Part shown: one piece after another, positions 22,300 through 34,954 of the stretch
How the letters are laid out: each line of letters opens with the position of its first letter
Numbering within the stretch: the first letter of the stretch is position 1
Origin: Ctenosaura bakeri
Taxonomy: Eukaryota > Chordata > Lepidosauria > Squamata > Iguanidae
Reading direction: 5' to 3'
Length of the DNA: 64,000 nucleotides
NCBI GenBank assembly: GCA_948474755.1
Contig: CAOLHI010001669.1
Location: 124,001-188,000 of the forward strand
Notes under the pieces: model-generated
What the model was told of the DNA's origin: nothing
The model's input: only the letters and a program-made list of their open reading frames with translations
The model's database searches: none
Made by a program: the position numbers and the translations under genes

Positions 22300-23165
22300 T
22301 TAAAAAGTTAGTCTCACCCAAGATAGCTTAGACCTGTTCATCCACCACATGCTTGATGACCTTGGTTGGGAAAGAGGTGACATTTGTGACTGACCATTTT
22401 CCACTATTTATATTTATAAGGATTTTCTGAGTCCATCAGTAATTTCTTCAGGAGCAGTCACATTATTGCCTATTTGAAGATCGCTAAAGCCTCTCGTTGT
22501 TTTCCACAGAAATTTAGTACGTTCTAGACCTAACCTTTTTTGCCAGGTGTGCAAGGGGTAAGGAAATGCATCATTGGGCAAACCTTATTAAGCAACTTAT
22601 CCACATCTTATACCTAACAAATTGTAGTTTATCTGACAAGATACTACCAAACAGTGTTCTAGACATTGGGTAGCTTGACCTGTACAAGCTGCAGAGTCCA
22701 ATCCAGTTGTAAATGGCTAGAGACCTTGATATCTTAGGTATTTCCTCTCCTCATATACTTTGGCCTGAAGGTTGAGGTGTACTGAAAGAGCCCTCCTCTG
22801 TTCCTTGCCAGTGGGGGCAATATACTATGAGAAGATGTAGAAGACAGCCTTTTCTGCTATAATCCTAGTTATGGATTACCCATCCTTTTCCTGGCATTTG
22901 TGCACCAAGAAAAACATGACTTTTTTTTTAACGAAAGCCTTTGAAGCCTAACTGATTTCATCAGAATTTGCTCATAGTTCTTAACTGTTTTCACATATTG
23001 TAACTGGTTTTAAGCTGTCATGTTTTAATTTTTCAAATCTTGATATTTTAAATTTATTTCTATGGTCTTAAATAGTTTTAAATATGGAAAGTGATTTCCT
23101 TGTGCACTGCCCTGAGATCCTATGATATAGAGTGTGATATAAATATTTTAATAACCAAAAATAAA
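22300..23165 (+). mobile_element. Decayed L2-like LINE 3' portion
   Basis: The phrase '...gggggcaatatactatgagaagatgtagaagacagcc' (22807-22850) matches a segment of the L2-like copy at 62290-62335. The end 'gcactgccctgagatcctatgatatagagtgtgatataaatattttaata' (23104-23153) is the usual L2-like 3' terminus. Coding frame fully decayed; the 5' limit is uncertain. Confidence 0.55.
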
Positions 23166-23295
23166 TGACATTCTGACTGTGACATGTCTACCAGATATGC
23201 CACTGAGGGTCTCTTCCTATCACTGTCAGGGACACAAACCAATTAGAAAAGCTCAACTGGATGACTTAAAGAGGATAGAACAGTGGAGAAAGATA

Positions 23296-23775
23296 CAGTC
23301 AGCCCTCCACATTTGCAGGTCTTTCACGGATTTGATTACCTGTGAGTTTCTTCAATGCTTGCCTCCCGCCACCTTAGGTGTTTTTTCCCAGGGAAACTTT
23401 ACCTCTCAGTGACTCCAATCAAGTTGTGCAGCCTTTTAAGAACTCATCTCTGGTCCTCCTCTTCCTCCACCAGCCTCATCCTGGTCACCTAAGGACAGCT
23501 CACAGCCTGATTCCTCAGCACTACAAACCTTCTTTCAACATCCCCCCCCACACACACACATAAGGAAGGAGATGAGCCACAGTGGAAGTATAGGGCCAAC
23601 ATGCTGATCCACCCCCTTTCCCTCTCCTTTTCCTGACCTGGTTTGGATCTTTGGTCCATTTTCCCCTCCATGCCTCAGTCCCCTTCCCAAAGACACACAC
23701 ATTTTGATATTTGTGATTTTTCCATTTTTGGGAGGATCCTGTATCCCTAACCCTAGTGAATGTGGAGGACCAGCT
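23296..23775. mobile_element. TA-flanked MITE, Tigger/mariner-like ends
   Basis: The left end 'cagtcagccctccacatttgc' follows TA. The right end contains 'ccctaaccctagtgaatgtggagg' and ends near 'accagcta'. Same end sequences as 21686-22071 but a largely different interior. Confidence 0.75.
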
Positions 23776-24113
23776 ATAGTTTCTTGATGGCCAGACCCAT
23801 ATAAAGTAAGCCTGATGACACCCACTTTCTTTTTAAAAAAATATATTTAAGATTTTCTTCATCTGTATTCTAAATGTGTCCCAAATTACTTCTTTGCCCT
23901 CAGCACAGGTATATGCCAGGAAGTCAAATGAAGTAGCACAGAATGATTATGTCAGTCTCTTGAATCATTTGCATACTACGGACTGACCAGGGCTTTAACC
24001 TGAGTCTCAACTGTACCTGCTAGATAATCCTGGCAAGCCCTCTGGAATCCATCTAGAGTCATCAGTCATTGGTACAGACTATCCTAATGAGTCCCCAGTC
24101 ATTGCTGAGGGGA

Positions 24114-24950
24114 AAGCCAGAGTGGTATACAGTAGTCCCTCCACATTCATGATGGTTAGGTGCACACAACCCCCATGAATGTCAAAAAATCGTGAATAAC
24201 TTTCCCTCCAGTGAGCACTCCCTCCTTCCTCTTTCTTTCAGCTGTTGCAGCCTGAGGGGAAGGCAGAAGAGTACAGGGGGAAAAACCTTCCCCCCTCCAG
24301 TCTTCTATCTGTTGCCCCAATGCCCTGACTTATTTTTATGTTCCCACATGGGCAACAAGCAGGAGAGTAAAGGAGAAGGAAGATTTTCCCCCTGCACCCT
24401 CCTGCTGGCCACTGCCAGCGTGATCCCATGGGTGACAGGCAGGGGAGTACAAGAGAGGGAAGATTTTCCTCTCTGCACTCTCCTGCTGTCTGCTGCTGAC
24501 CTGATCCCATGGGCAACGGGCAGGGGAGTGCAGGAGAGGGAAGATTTTCCTCTCCACACTCTCCTGCCAGTGCGATTGTGTAGGCAATGGGCAGGGGAGT
24601 GCAGGGGAGGGTAGATCTTTCCCCCTCCCTGTGCCTGGGCAAAAGGCCAGGGAATGGGAGGGGAAGAATGGGGGAAGGCAAGCGGGCAGCTTGCAAATAA
24701 CCAAATTCTCAAAAGTGAAACCCTCAAATGTGGGAGGAGGACTGTAGTAGTTTGAATGTTCCACTACAACTCTGGAGAACAGGGTTCAGATCCTTGATTA
24801 GCCATGAAAACCTACTGAGTGACCCTTGGGCAAATCATACTCTTTCAGCCTCGGAAGGCAAAGGCAAACCCCCCTGAACAAATCTTGCCAAGAAAACCAT
24901 GTGATAAGTTGCCTTAGGGCTGGAAGATTACTTGAAGGCACACCACAACA
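24114..24950 (+). mobile_element. Sauria-like SINE split by a MITE
   Basis: The tRNA-like head (agccagagtggta, 24117-24129) is separated from the remainder (tagtagtttgaatgttccac... to the cacaaca tail, 24745-24950) by the MITE at 24130-24744. Rejoined on either side of one TA, the pieces make a normal SINE with B-box-like 'gggttcagatcc' and the BovB-type 'gaaggcacaccacaac' tail. Confidence 0.8.
24130..24744. mobile_element. TA-flanked MITE containing a minisatellite
   Basis: The left end 'cagtagtccctccacattc' and the inverted right end 'cagtcctcctcccacatttg' are flanked by TA duplications (24128-24129 and 24745-24746). The interior carries four tandem units starting near 24350, 24430, 24511 and 24583, spaced 80, 81 and 72 bp, built on 'gggcaacgggcaggggagtg' and 'agggaagattttcctctc'. 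The long frames here, on both strands, are translations of this array. Confidence 0.85.
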
Positions 24951-25776
24951 TTGCTGAGGGAGGCAGTACTGTTTGAATCTCAACAAGAAGTGATTTGAAT
25001 GAACATTAAGCACAGTTTGTCTGGGTTTGGACAACATAGCAAACTGTAGTCAATCTACTTTAGAAGAGGAGAAATTAAGAGGGCGGAGCTTGCAAGCCCA
25101 AATTGTACCTAGAAACCTGTTGGTATGCTGTGGAAGGCATTATAAAAATAGACTTCTCTTGGTGAATTTTGCTTGTTTCCTCCCACCACTGATGTGAAAT
25201 CCCAGGAAAAGTGTGAACACTTGCTTATTGTAGCAACAAGATTCTAGTCTTAGGTTTTTGACCGAAATGGCTTGGTTGGTTTTTCTTAAATTGTTCTGTT
25301 GTATGGCAGGAATGTATGAATCATGATAACCCAGGATCTGACAAACAGACGCTCCTACTTTCTCTATAATGACTGAACTTATATTTGATGCACATCAGAT
25401 AATCACAGTTGTCCTTCTAAGTACTAAAACAATAGGATAGGGAAGAATTAATCCTTCTTTGACTACTTCAGTTGCTGATACTAATTGCAAATTCCCGGAC
25501 AGCTCGCTATTGACGGCCTCACTCACTGAGTAGTGGATGATAGCTCAGAATTACCTCACCTGAGATCCCATAACAGTACTTTTCTTTCCTCTCCTTTCAT
25601 CTGTCTTGATCAAGGAGGAAACTGTGCTGACAAGGGACTTCTTATGAAGTTGGCAGCTTACACAATAAAGTTAGATGTAATGGGACATTAAATGAAATGG
25701 CTATTTTAATATGTTATCTCTTGTTCTGTGGTTAATCCTCACTGCTTTATTCCACTTACCCTACATTTACTATATA

Positions 25777-25990
25777 CAGTGGGCCCTTCATATTGGCCCC
25801 TTGTATAAAAGTGGGGCCCCCACCTAAAAGAAAAAAAATGTGAATGCTTGCATCCCATAATAAAGAAAATCAGCTAACCAAGTCCCCAGCATTATGCCAC
25901 CCCATAGTGGCGGAAACGTGCATGCGGACATATAGGTCACATTCACTTAAAATCACATATCTGGAGATCAAAAGTAAGGATGGCCTGCTG
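25777..25990. mobile_element. Short TA-flanked MITE
   Basis: The left end 'cagtgggcccttcatattgg' and the right end 'aaaagtaaggatggcctgctg' are weak inverted repeats, flanked by TA. Different interior from the other TA-flanked MITEs. Confidence 0.55.
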
Positions 25991-26489
25991 TACTTCATTT
26001 TAATAAATTTTCTTAACTAGACTATTGCATGATTTGGGGTATTGGGTGAAAGAAGGAAAATGGGGCCATTGCTGGGGACTTGGGTGGCTGATCCCTTTTA
26101 TATGTTGAGCAGCAGAAGGAGGCATGATTGTTTTTCTGCCCCAAAAGTAGAGCAGGTGATGGAAACATGTTAAGAGCACTGAGGCAGAGGAATGTTCAAG
26201 GAAGCATACGCTGGATGGTTGGCACCAGGTATGCCTCCCCTATGTTTGTCACAGTATGTTTCAGTTCAGTATTTTGTTTCATCATTAGAAGTGCTCACTT
26301 GTGGTGAACATTTAGCCTTTCCCATGTGGTTTGGAGTACAAATTCCATTAGGCACAGCTCCCATGACCAAGACATCTGGAAAGCATCAGATTAGAAAGGT
26401 GACTGTACTAGCTTTCTTTTTAGCTATTATGTCAATGGCAGGGTTGTTGTTAACATATAAAGTTCTGAACAACTCAGAATCAGGCAGAT

Positions 26490-26880
26490 AGCTTTCCCTG
26501 CCATACATCCATGGGAACACTGAGGTCATCAAAAGAGGCCTTCCTGGCTGTTTTATGATCTGCAGATTTCAGTATGGTGGCAACTCAGTGACCTTTTTGA
26601 TGGTTGTCTTTCTTTTGAAATGTCCTTCCTGCTGGTAACTGTGAGGCACCTCTTTACCCAGGGTGGTCTGAACTGTCAGTGTTACCCCGTTTGAGAACTG
26701 TGTTTTGAGCCTCTGATTTTAAAAGTTTTAATTAATCTTTCCTTTTAATAGACTTCTTACTGTTTTGTATTTTTGTTTTTGTACTTTAATTTGTTGGAAT
26801 TTTTAAAAAGAATTGTCTACTGCACATCACTTTGAGATATTGGTAGCTATGGAAGTGACATAGAAATTCATCATTGTCAT
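26490..26880 (+). mobile_element. L2-like LINE 3' end fragment
   Basis: 'gttttaattaatcttt...gtactttaatttg...ctgcacatcactttgagatattggtagctatggaagtgacatagaaattc' has the layout of the L2-like 3' termini elsewhere in the window. Coding part unrecognisable. Confidence 0.45.
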
Positions 26881-27184
26881 TGTTGTCGTCATCATAATCA
26901 TCACCACCATGACTACAACAATCAATTTCTCTTGACTAAAAAGGAGAAGGAAATTAGATCTGGAACCTTTTCCATCAGTCTCCTTTGCCTGCTGATTGGA
27001 GTCTTGCAGGAATAGAATGTAGTCTCCTTTCATCCACTTTGCATGAGCAAAGTTGCACATGGAAATTTTGATCTGCAGCAGAGCTACTGGTAGTAAATAG
27101 CCGGGGCAGTGGAATTAAGCAAACAGCTTGAAACAAAGGATTATCTTCTCCACCTCATATCTATCATACATTTGCAATCTATCC

Positions 27185-27510
27185 AGGATCTTGCCATGTA
27201 GAGGAGGGAGTGGGCTTGTTTTCTGCTGCTCCAGAGACCAGGACAAGGAGCAATGGATTCAAGTTGCAGGAAAGGAGATTCCACTTGAACCTCAGGAAGA
27301 ACTTCCTGACAGTCAGGGCTGTCCGGCAGTGGAATATGCTGCCTCGGAGTGTAGTGGAGTCTCCTTCTTTGGAGGTTTTTAAGCAGAAGCTGGATAGCCA
27401 TCTGTCGGGAGTGCTTTGAGGGTGTTCCTGCATGGCAGGGGGTTGGACTGGATGGCCCCTGTGGTCTCTTCCAACTCTACATTTCTATGATTCTATGATT
27501 CTATAACTGC
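27185..27510 (+). mobile_element. CR1-type LINE 3' end
   Basis: It encodes a decayed C-terminal reverse-transcriptase segment ('RAVRQWNMLPRSVVESPSLE', about 27321-27380). It ends with 'tggactggatggcccctgtggtctcttccaactctac' and the 'attctatgattctatgattctat' octamer repeat diagnostic of CR1 3' ends. Confidence 0.85.
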
Positions 27511-28918
27511 TTTCACTTAGACAGAACAATAACAAATATGGGAATCCCAAGTACAGGACTGAAAGTTTAAGTGGAGCTGTATCTTGAACATTTCATAACA
27601 AATTCAAAGGTAATAAGTCACCTAAACTGGAAAGTTTTCATCTCACAGTTCTTGAGAAAATGTTGATAATTGATCAAGCAATCTTTCAGAATTGTACTTA
27701 CTTTAAATATAGCTATATATGAATAGTTAAATTACACTTGAAAAACTACTGAAAAGAGGAGAGGCTTGTAATTATGAATGTGTTTATTGTAACACAAGCT
27801 CAGGTTTCTGAATCTTTTTAAAAAGAGTCTTTGTTTGATAGAGCGCTATTCAGAATATGTGGTGATCTGCGTCTTTAAAAGTTTAGAAGCCACCATCCAT
27901 GAATACCTTCAAGAAATGCTGTTCCAGAAGGGAAAAAAGTTTTAATGCCATTGCAACAGTTTTCCCACATAATGCGCAATAGTTTTTCTATGCCATTCAT
28001 TTGGGGAAAAGTGAAGTGCACTTGGTGAACCTGCACTTGGTGAACCCAGGTTTCCAGAGATCATTTGTTCACCAGATAGTTTTGTACATTCTGTTCTATT
28101 TTTAGCTTAGTGAAAGCCACTGAGGAGTTATCATCTGTTTACAGAGCACTGTCATGTTTCTCAGACTACTTGCATATGAAAAAAGATGGAATTCAAGAAC
28201 TGAATTTTGTTTATTTAGCTATTTTAAATATATTTATATTAAAACACACCTAGAGAAGAAAGCATATTTTAATGCTTATATCAGAAGTTATATAGGGTTA
28301 CACCAATGTATGTCCCTTGAATGATGTTGTGCAAGGAGGTGTCCTGTAGCTTCTTATACAGTGTTGTTGCCACCATTAAGCAGTAACAGTAATGGTCTCT
28401 TTTCTCAGCCACTTCTTAGGTGTGGGGTGATACTAGGGAAAGTTCTGCTTACCCTTGAACACCCAGCAAAGACAGAGCAAACTTATGCTGGAGGCAGAGG
28501 TTCCTCTGATGGTTGGGTGACAGCAACCAGAATATATCTGGGTGAACTACCATGCTTGGGCAGTGGCCAGGAAAATAGAGCTGCACTTGAAATCTCCCTG
28601 ACTTCTCTAACATACTGCAGAGAAGGTGGGGACAAGGTAGTCACCTCCATCCCTCCCACGATGGTGTAACTATGCTGGTCGGGACTTATATACCATCAAT
28701 GTGCTTGCTGGCTATAAGCCACTGAATTCATTTGATTTGTTAAGTCAGCACTTCTGCAAGACCCATTGATTCAGCATCTCCAGTTGTAACTATTGAATTT
28801 AACCCACAGAAATTAACTTAAGAATGTTATTTTGTTAATTGTAAACAGTTGCACTGGTTTTCTAGTATATTTAAGTGTTTTGCCAAGAAGCAGGAGAGTG
28901 TACTCATTTTTTAAACAC

Positions 28919-29116
28919 AGTTGGAATGGTGTAGTAATTTGAGTGTTGGACTATGGCTCTGGAGACCAAGATTCAATTTCCCACTCAGCCATGGAAACCC
29001 ACTGAGTGACCTTGGGTGTATTACATAATCTCAGATCCATAAGAACCTGATATAGGTTTGCCTTAGGGTTGCCATAAGTCAGAAATGGCTTGAAAGCACA
29101 TAACAACAACAACAGC
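28919..29116 (+). mobile_element. tRNA-derived SINE with BovB-type tail
   Basis: Head 'ggaatggtgtagtaatttgagtgttgg', B-box-like 'agattcaatttc', tail 'gccataagtcagaaatggcttgaaagcacataacaacaacaac'. Complete, moderately diverged. Confidence 0.85.
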
Positions 29117-29526
29117 ATAAAATACAATAATAAATAGAATCTGTACTTTGTTAGCTGCTGCACAATACAGATAGCCAATACACTCAAACATAAATTAGCA
29201 TCAGTTGTTGAATAACATATAGTGAAATTTTGGGATATATGTCTTTGTTTATTTGCAAAATTTATATACTCCTTTTCATTTTAAAATTCTAAAATGGCTT
29301 AGTATAAAAATAGACATAGTAAAAAGAGTTTAACCACTCTTTTTATTGTGTCTATTTTTAACAGTGGTTAAAAAGATATACTGTGGTTAAGTTAATATAG
29401 CTTCCTATGCAAGGAATGTAAAGAATTTGGGTAAAATTGGGTATACTTTCTAAAATATATTGGTTGTTTTATAGCTATTATCAGGTGTATTTTATGGAGG
29501 CTCTTGTGAAAAAAACTGAACACTCT

Positions 29527-29728
29527 GGTCATTTCCACAAAATACTGTTTTAGAGCTGCTGTTCAACTTTCAACATCCCATGGAATCCTAGGGTTTGCAG
29601 TTTAAGGAGGGGCACTGAGAATTCTCAGCCAGAGAGCTCTTTGGCCTCAGGAAACTACAAACCCCAGAATTCCACAGGATGTTGAAAGTGCAATAATAGC
29701 ACTATAACAGCGTAGTGCTGAAATGATC
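29527..29728. mobile_element. Palindromic-family MITE with spacer, TSD TCT
   Basis: Ends 'ggtcatttccacaaaatact' and '...agtgctgaaatgatc', flanked by TCT (29524-29526, 29729-29731). The interior has the 'actgagaattctcagccagagagctct' spacer as in 17792-17993. Confidence 0.8.
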
Positions 29729-30723
29729 TCTGTTTTAACCTCATCAAATATGTGGCTGGGAAGAAATAGCATTTGTTTGGAGAGGAGTAGCCCGTAGTAG
29801 GGAAAGGTTAAAGTATCTCTTTTGATCTCTGCTTGTTTCTCTGTTCCAAATTCTTATATCTCAAAATGCTTTTCTTTAAAAAAAATAAATCAGAGGTATC
29901 TTTGATCAGTTAGCCATTGAAAGAGCTTTTCACTCTCTAGGGTTTCAGAAGCTGTTTGTTTCTTTTCAGAATGGGAGGGGGTGGCAAGAAGCCCAATTGT
30001 GCAGCTGTACGAGCATGTAGAACACAATTCCCCATGAAGAACCAATGCTTTTATGCGTTATGGATATTCATTTGCTTGAAAAGTTTCCATTTTATGGAGC
30101 ATGTATTTTTGTTATATGTTACTATGCTGGTTCACTGTCTAAAAGTCAAGAAATTCAGGGAGTGTGAGCTGTATCCAGGATTTTTGTTTCTTTTGAAAGA
30201 GGAGACTGGAGGCTTTTGCAATATTTGCGTTTATTTACAAATCAGGAGACTGAGCATAAAGTAGCAGTTTATGTAACTGATACCCCAACAGTTACTGCTT
30301 CCCTGTTAGACTTCCTTGATAACCACCAGTGTCATTGAATGCTTGAAGAGAGTGATCCAGTTCTCCTGTGTGTCTTTTTGCATTTCACACCAAGAAACTG
30401 TAGGTGAATCTTTTTCATTTCCTTATCAGCAGACCTGACTTGTCCCCTCACCAATCTGGTGGGGATGTAAAGATGTATCATCTCTATGTATCACCCATAC
30501 TTTCTTGAGCTAGCTTAGCTCCCATACAGATACATCATTTATTATGAGCTACTAACAGTCCTTGGGCAATAGACTTGCCAAGTCAGGACTATCTCAGGTC
30601 CTGAGATTTCAGGGCACGAAGGTAATCCAGAGACAATTCCTGGTGATGTCATGAAGAACAACACATTAAGCATCACAAAGAATGTGTCATTCAATAAAAA
30701 GCCAAGTCTAACAGATGAGGTGC

Positions 30724-30766
30724 ATACACACACCCCCACTCACCCCCCCACACACACACATTTACT
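30724..30766 (+). repeat. (CA)n/(C)n simple repeat
   Basis: Interrupted ACAC and CCCC runs. Confidence 0.85.
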
Positions 30767-30879
30767 TTTCAAGGTAGTGTGCTCTTGCTTTGAGATTCCT
30801 TCCCCTTCCCTTGAAACCCATAGAAGAGGGTTCAAGTCCGGATGCTCACGGCCAGGATTGAGATTTATCAGGTCTTAAG

Positions 30880-31480
30880 AAGCAACCAGAAACAGAGTTT
30901 TTCCAAACTCAGTTCATGGAATCTGAGGAATCTGATGGAGAAGTGTCAGATATAGAATGGCTTCTACCTTCCCCCACTCCAAATCTGAGCAGCTAGTGGC
31001 TGATGCTGCTGAAGAAGAAATTCAGCAGGGTAGTCCCTCCTCTGATGGAGTTGGGGGCCACCAGGGGGATGCCCCTATCATTTGTGGAATGTCATGATAA
31101 GGAACAGTGGTGGAGTAGCCAATCTCTCATAAATAAGAAGCCTGACCAATCAGGAACCTAGTGTCTCAGGGTCATAGTGGCTATGAATCCCACAGCAGTA
31201 GTTGGAAGTTTACATTGTTTGCAACTGTTTATTCACCTCCTACTTGTAGATTTATATGGATTCTTTACCTCTTGACTGGGTTACATTATACAGTTGTTTG
31301 TCTTTTCCTTGTGGCCTTGGTTGTCCACCGCTGGATTGCATTGTCTGAGACCTTGACCACCTTCAACCTTGGTAAATTGCCTTGACTACCTGTGTATGAC
31401 CTGCACTGTCTTGACTCACCCATAACTGCTTCTCTTGGTGCTTGCTGCCAGTAGGCATAAGACAGAGTGAAGAACTGCAG
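30880..31480 (+). other. Possible LTR-retrotransposon remnant
   Basis: A short Ser/Glu/Asp-rich peptide-like segment (about 30919-30990) is followed by 'cataaataagaagcctgaccaatcagg' and a pyrimidine-rich stretch with repeated 'ccttgactacctg' and 'accttgaccacctt' phrases. This resembles a Pol end followed by an LTR. No boundaries or target duplication found. Confidence 0.28.
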
Positions 31481-32320
31481 TGTAAAATGGTATCTTCTGT
31501 CATCTAAACAAGTGCTACTCAGAGTGGTGGTTCATAGATTGGTGTCATTCCATGAACCATTGACTGCCAGTCCATGGCAAGTTTCTAAGAACAATAGCAA
31601 GCAGTTATAACTAGAGAACATAAATGTAGGGCCACATTTATAAGTAGAGAAAGATTTCTGCTTATTCCTTACATCAGGTAACTTAAGAAGCACTGGTCTG
31701 GACCAGCCCTCCTCATCTAAGAGTGAATTGATCTGAATACCCTTCCTTGTTGTTTGAATCTGTAGAACCTGAACCAGTGGGTTCAATTTAAAAGAAGCAG
31801 TAGGAGGAACCTCTTGATGGTGTGAACTGTTCAGTAGGAAAACAGACTTTGTTAGATGTTTTTACGTAGAAACTGGATGGTTACCCATCAGGGATGCTGT
31901 AGCAAAGGATTTCCCGATTTGACAGGAGCTTGAACTAGCTGACCCTTGAGCTCTTTCCTGACTTTATTATTGTATGGCTGCAATGTGGTTGTGGGTTGGT
32001 TTTTTCCTTTTTGCGTATGCTTCACGATTTAAAAGTGATGGATAAAAATTACTGAAGCTTATACAGTAATGAAAAGCTCAGTGTGCTGCAAGAGCCACAT
32101 GTGGCTCACAGAACAGATGGCATAATGAGTACATTTGTGGAAGGGAATGTCTTCTAGAAAAGGGGGAAGCCTTTGATGCATTTCTCTAAGTGGGAGGAGA
32201 ACGTTTGAATAGCCCAATTCCTGTGAGCCTAATAGTCAAATGTCTTTTTCCTAACCTGCTGCCGAGGCTCTTGTGAAATGATGTTCTCACATGTGACTGT
32301 TGTTTTTCTTTCTCCTTTAG

Positions 32321-32496
32321 GAAAGCTTCACAAGGATGCAGTGCTGATCCCAAGGCAGCTGTTGAGCTTGAGCAGCTCTATTGCTCCCATTCAGATCTTG
32401 CTGAAACCGCTGAGTTCAACGTAACAATGTCTTTGGGGCATTTAGCCAAAGGAGCCAGCATAGATGAGCTTATTGATACTTGTATTCATTCTTTTG
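32321..32496 (+). CDS. RASGRP1: RASGRP1 coding exon 2 (residues 11-69, start of the REM domain)
   Basis: The exon is 176 nt, with AG acceptor at 32319-32320 after a good pyrimidine tract and donor GTGAGT at 32497. It completes Leu11 and leaves one base for codon 70. Residues about 12-45 are the variable N-terminal tail. Residues 47-69 read MSLGHLAKGASIDELIDTCI then HSF, matching closely what I recall of vertebrate RASGRP1 and differing from RASGRP2, 3 and 4. This is the beginning of the REM/RasGEF_N domain, which braces the catalytic CDC25 domain further downstream. No stop or frameshift. The overlapping minus-strand open frame is a shadow. Paralogue assignment depends on remembered sequences. 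Confidence 0.92.
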
Positions 32497-34365
32497 GTGA
32501 GTTGGGTGATTTGCTCTGTTTTCATTCTGTTTTGGTGTAGCATTTTGAGTGCTTTATTTTGTAGTGTTTGAAGTGTATCCAGGTGTGACTGACATTTTTT
32601 GTTGCTCTTACATTTGCTTGATGAATACATCATTGTGAGAATATATCTCTCTGTGTGTGTCTGGGATGTTCAACAGTGTAACTGCTGTCCTTGCAGAAAC
32701 TGAAAAGCGCACCAGTTATCATCTTGATGGGTTAAGACCGTGTCCTCTCCACATTTTCAATTCTGAATAAATATAAGGCACATGGCTAATTATTAATAAA
32801 TGCATACTGTTGTGGAATTGAACTGAAATGTTCAAATTTGGATATTGTTTCAGAGTATTTTTTAAAAAATGTGTATCTTAGCATGGTTAAAGAACAGTTG
32901 TAGCAGAAGAATACTTACTTCTGTAGCAGCGAGGGAATTCTTTTGCTGTCCTGTAGAAGGGAAAGAAATTTAAAAAAAAGCTCAGTGAGGCAGCTTTTAG
33001 CTAGCATATTCATTGTTCCAGTTTTTTGCTTGATAGCTGACAGGATACCTTTGAACAGACTTAATGTCATGTAGCCCATTCTTGCGCATATTTTCTCATG
33101 AGTAAATCCTACTGAGTCCAGTGGGGCTTACTCACAAGTAAGTGTGCATAAGAGTGTAATTTTGGATCTTTTAAAATGGATATCTTTGTTTACTGTTTTT
33201 CATAAGTCTCTCTGTGAATTGTCTTGTGATTTATTAAACAATTTAATGAAAAAAGCAAGTGTATTAAAACCCTTCCGTTATAAATGCTGGAATTGTAGTA
33301 AGGATTTTTGTGTGTGTGTTTCTTGCAATGTTGTTTGCATTTATACTTCTAATGATTTTCATTTTCTATGGATGAATGTTTGAAATGAACAGTTTGGTTC
33401 TTACCTCATTTATTTTCATAGTTGCTGTTGCAGTTTCTGATTAATAATCTTAAACATACAGGTAAAGGCATAGATTATTCTAATGGCAGGTAATTATCCT
33501 CCTTTTATGTGGGAGGGAGGAATAAACATCTTTCTTACCAACCATGTGAATTATTGTTCTCATGCATGTGGCATAATGCAGTCTGATACCCTTATTTCCA
33601 GTGAACAAGTTACAGAAGTTCAATAGCCTGAGTGTTTAGTACTCAGCCTTTCTGATTCATGCATCAAACAATGACTAATGCCCCTGAACACTTTCAGAGG
33701 TGCAGCATCATGTTATTTACATAGACAAAACATTTACAAAGCAAAATTTGGCATGAATATGAATTTAGGTGTCCTTGGGCCCTGAACTAGGAAAAGGGGA
33801 AGGGGAAACAAAAAAAATAAATTAATGATATGGAACTTAGTATAACATGTTTTGTTCTTTGTTTACATGCTGTTTGTAATCCATGCAATGCAAATGCTTC
33901 ATCCACCTAAGTAATGAAAAGACCTTATGTTTCCTCAGTTACCTAAATTATCTGTTTATTTATCGATTGATTGGCTACATATCTCTACTGCCTTCCCATT
34001 AAAAAAAATGCATTACTCAAAGTGAAAAACAATGTAATCTGAATGAAATTGGTCAATAAACCTATTAGAATCACGACTAAAAACAGTTTAAGTAATATAT
34101 CTGCTTTTGGTTAATGCCTACTTTTGATTAAAAACAACTGAATGAAATAAATTGGTGGTACCAAAGAATCTATTGTGTTAACATTATTTTCAGGGGGTGA
34201 GCTTTATTAATTTCAGTGTAATTTACTTAGAACTAAGTATGCTTAGGATTACACCCTATGGTTACATTTCTGTGCACATTTACATAGCACTAAGCCCTGC
34301 TGAAGACTTGTTTCTGAATAAATATGAATAGAATTGGTTATAGGCCACATGACTGATTTGGTTAT

Positions 34366-34727
34366 AGAATCATAGAATCATAGAAATGTAGAGTTGGAAG
34401 AGACCACAGGGGCCATCCAGTCCAACCCCCTGCCATGCAGGAACACCCTCAAAGCACTCCCGACAGATGGCCATCAAGCCTCTGCTTAAAAACCTCCAAA
34501 GAAGGAGACTCCACTACACTCTGAGGCAGCACATTCCACTGCCGGACAGCCCTGACTGTCAGGAAGTTCTTCCTGAGGTTCAGGTGCAATCTCCTTTCCT
34601 GCAGCTTGAATCCATTGCTCCTTGTCCTGGTCTCTGGAGCAGCAGAAAACAAGCCCTCTCCCTCCTCTACGTGGCATCCCTTCAAATATTTAAACATGGC
34701 TATCATATACTCTGATAGGGGAAAACA
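34366..34727 (-). mobile_element. CR1-type LINE 3' end
   Basis: It starts with 'atagaatcatagaatcatag' (inverted 3' octamers) and, read on minus, encodes the same decayed C-terminal segment as 27185-27510, with the preceding 'MFKYLKGCHVEEGEGLFSAA' part still open. Confidence 0.88.
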
Positions 34728-34926
34728 ACAACTGAGGAATACAGATTATAGGTAGCAAAATTGTTAGAACATTAATACAGACTGTTCAGAGGCTTTATTT
34801 CCATTTCTTTTTGTTGTTAGATCTTATTAATGTCTTATGCAATTTCAACCACAGAAGGCACAAACATAGATTGGTGGCTACACTGTGAAAAACTTCTGTT
34901 CCTAATTGGAAATAACAACTGCAACA

Positions 34927-34951
34927 ACTGTTGTTGTTGTTGTTGTTGTTG
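34927..34951 (+). repeat. (TTG)n microsatellite
   Basis: About eight TTG units, preceded by a short (CAA)-like inverted partner at 34909-34926. Confidence 0.9.
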
Positions 34952-34954
34952 GTA

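Larger units (their letters stand above)
19305..32320 (+). other. RASGRP1: RASGRP1 intron 1 (13,016 bp)
   Basis: GT-AG intron: donor GTAAGT, acceptor preceded by a pyrimidine tract ('tgtttttctttctcctttag'). Contents are the repeats listed separately. Stretches such as 19620-20088, 20419-21685, 25000-25770, 26000-26480, 27511-28918, 29729-30700 and 31500-32320 hold no feature I can name beyond short fragments. Examples are 'gggctggggaacctgtgg' near 21117 and 'gagccacatgtggctcac' near 32091, both resembling decayed DNA-transposon ends. Confidence 0.8.

Noticed and set aside
24114..24129. tRNA-like heads of SINEs (here and at 10612, 12370, 28919, 37377, 62864) as tRNA genes
   Set aside because: They lack a complete cloverleaf and continue into SINE bodies with a BovB-type tail.
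24192..24764. Four overlapping open frames of about 140-150 codons
   Set aside because: They translate the minisatellite inside the MITE in different frames, so peptide repeats mirror DNA repeats.
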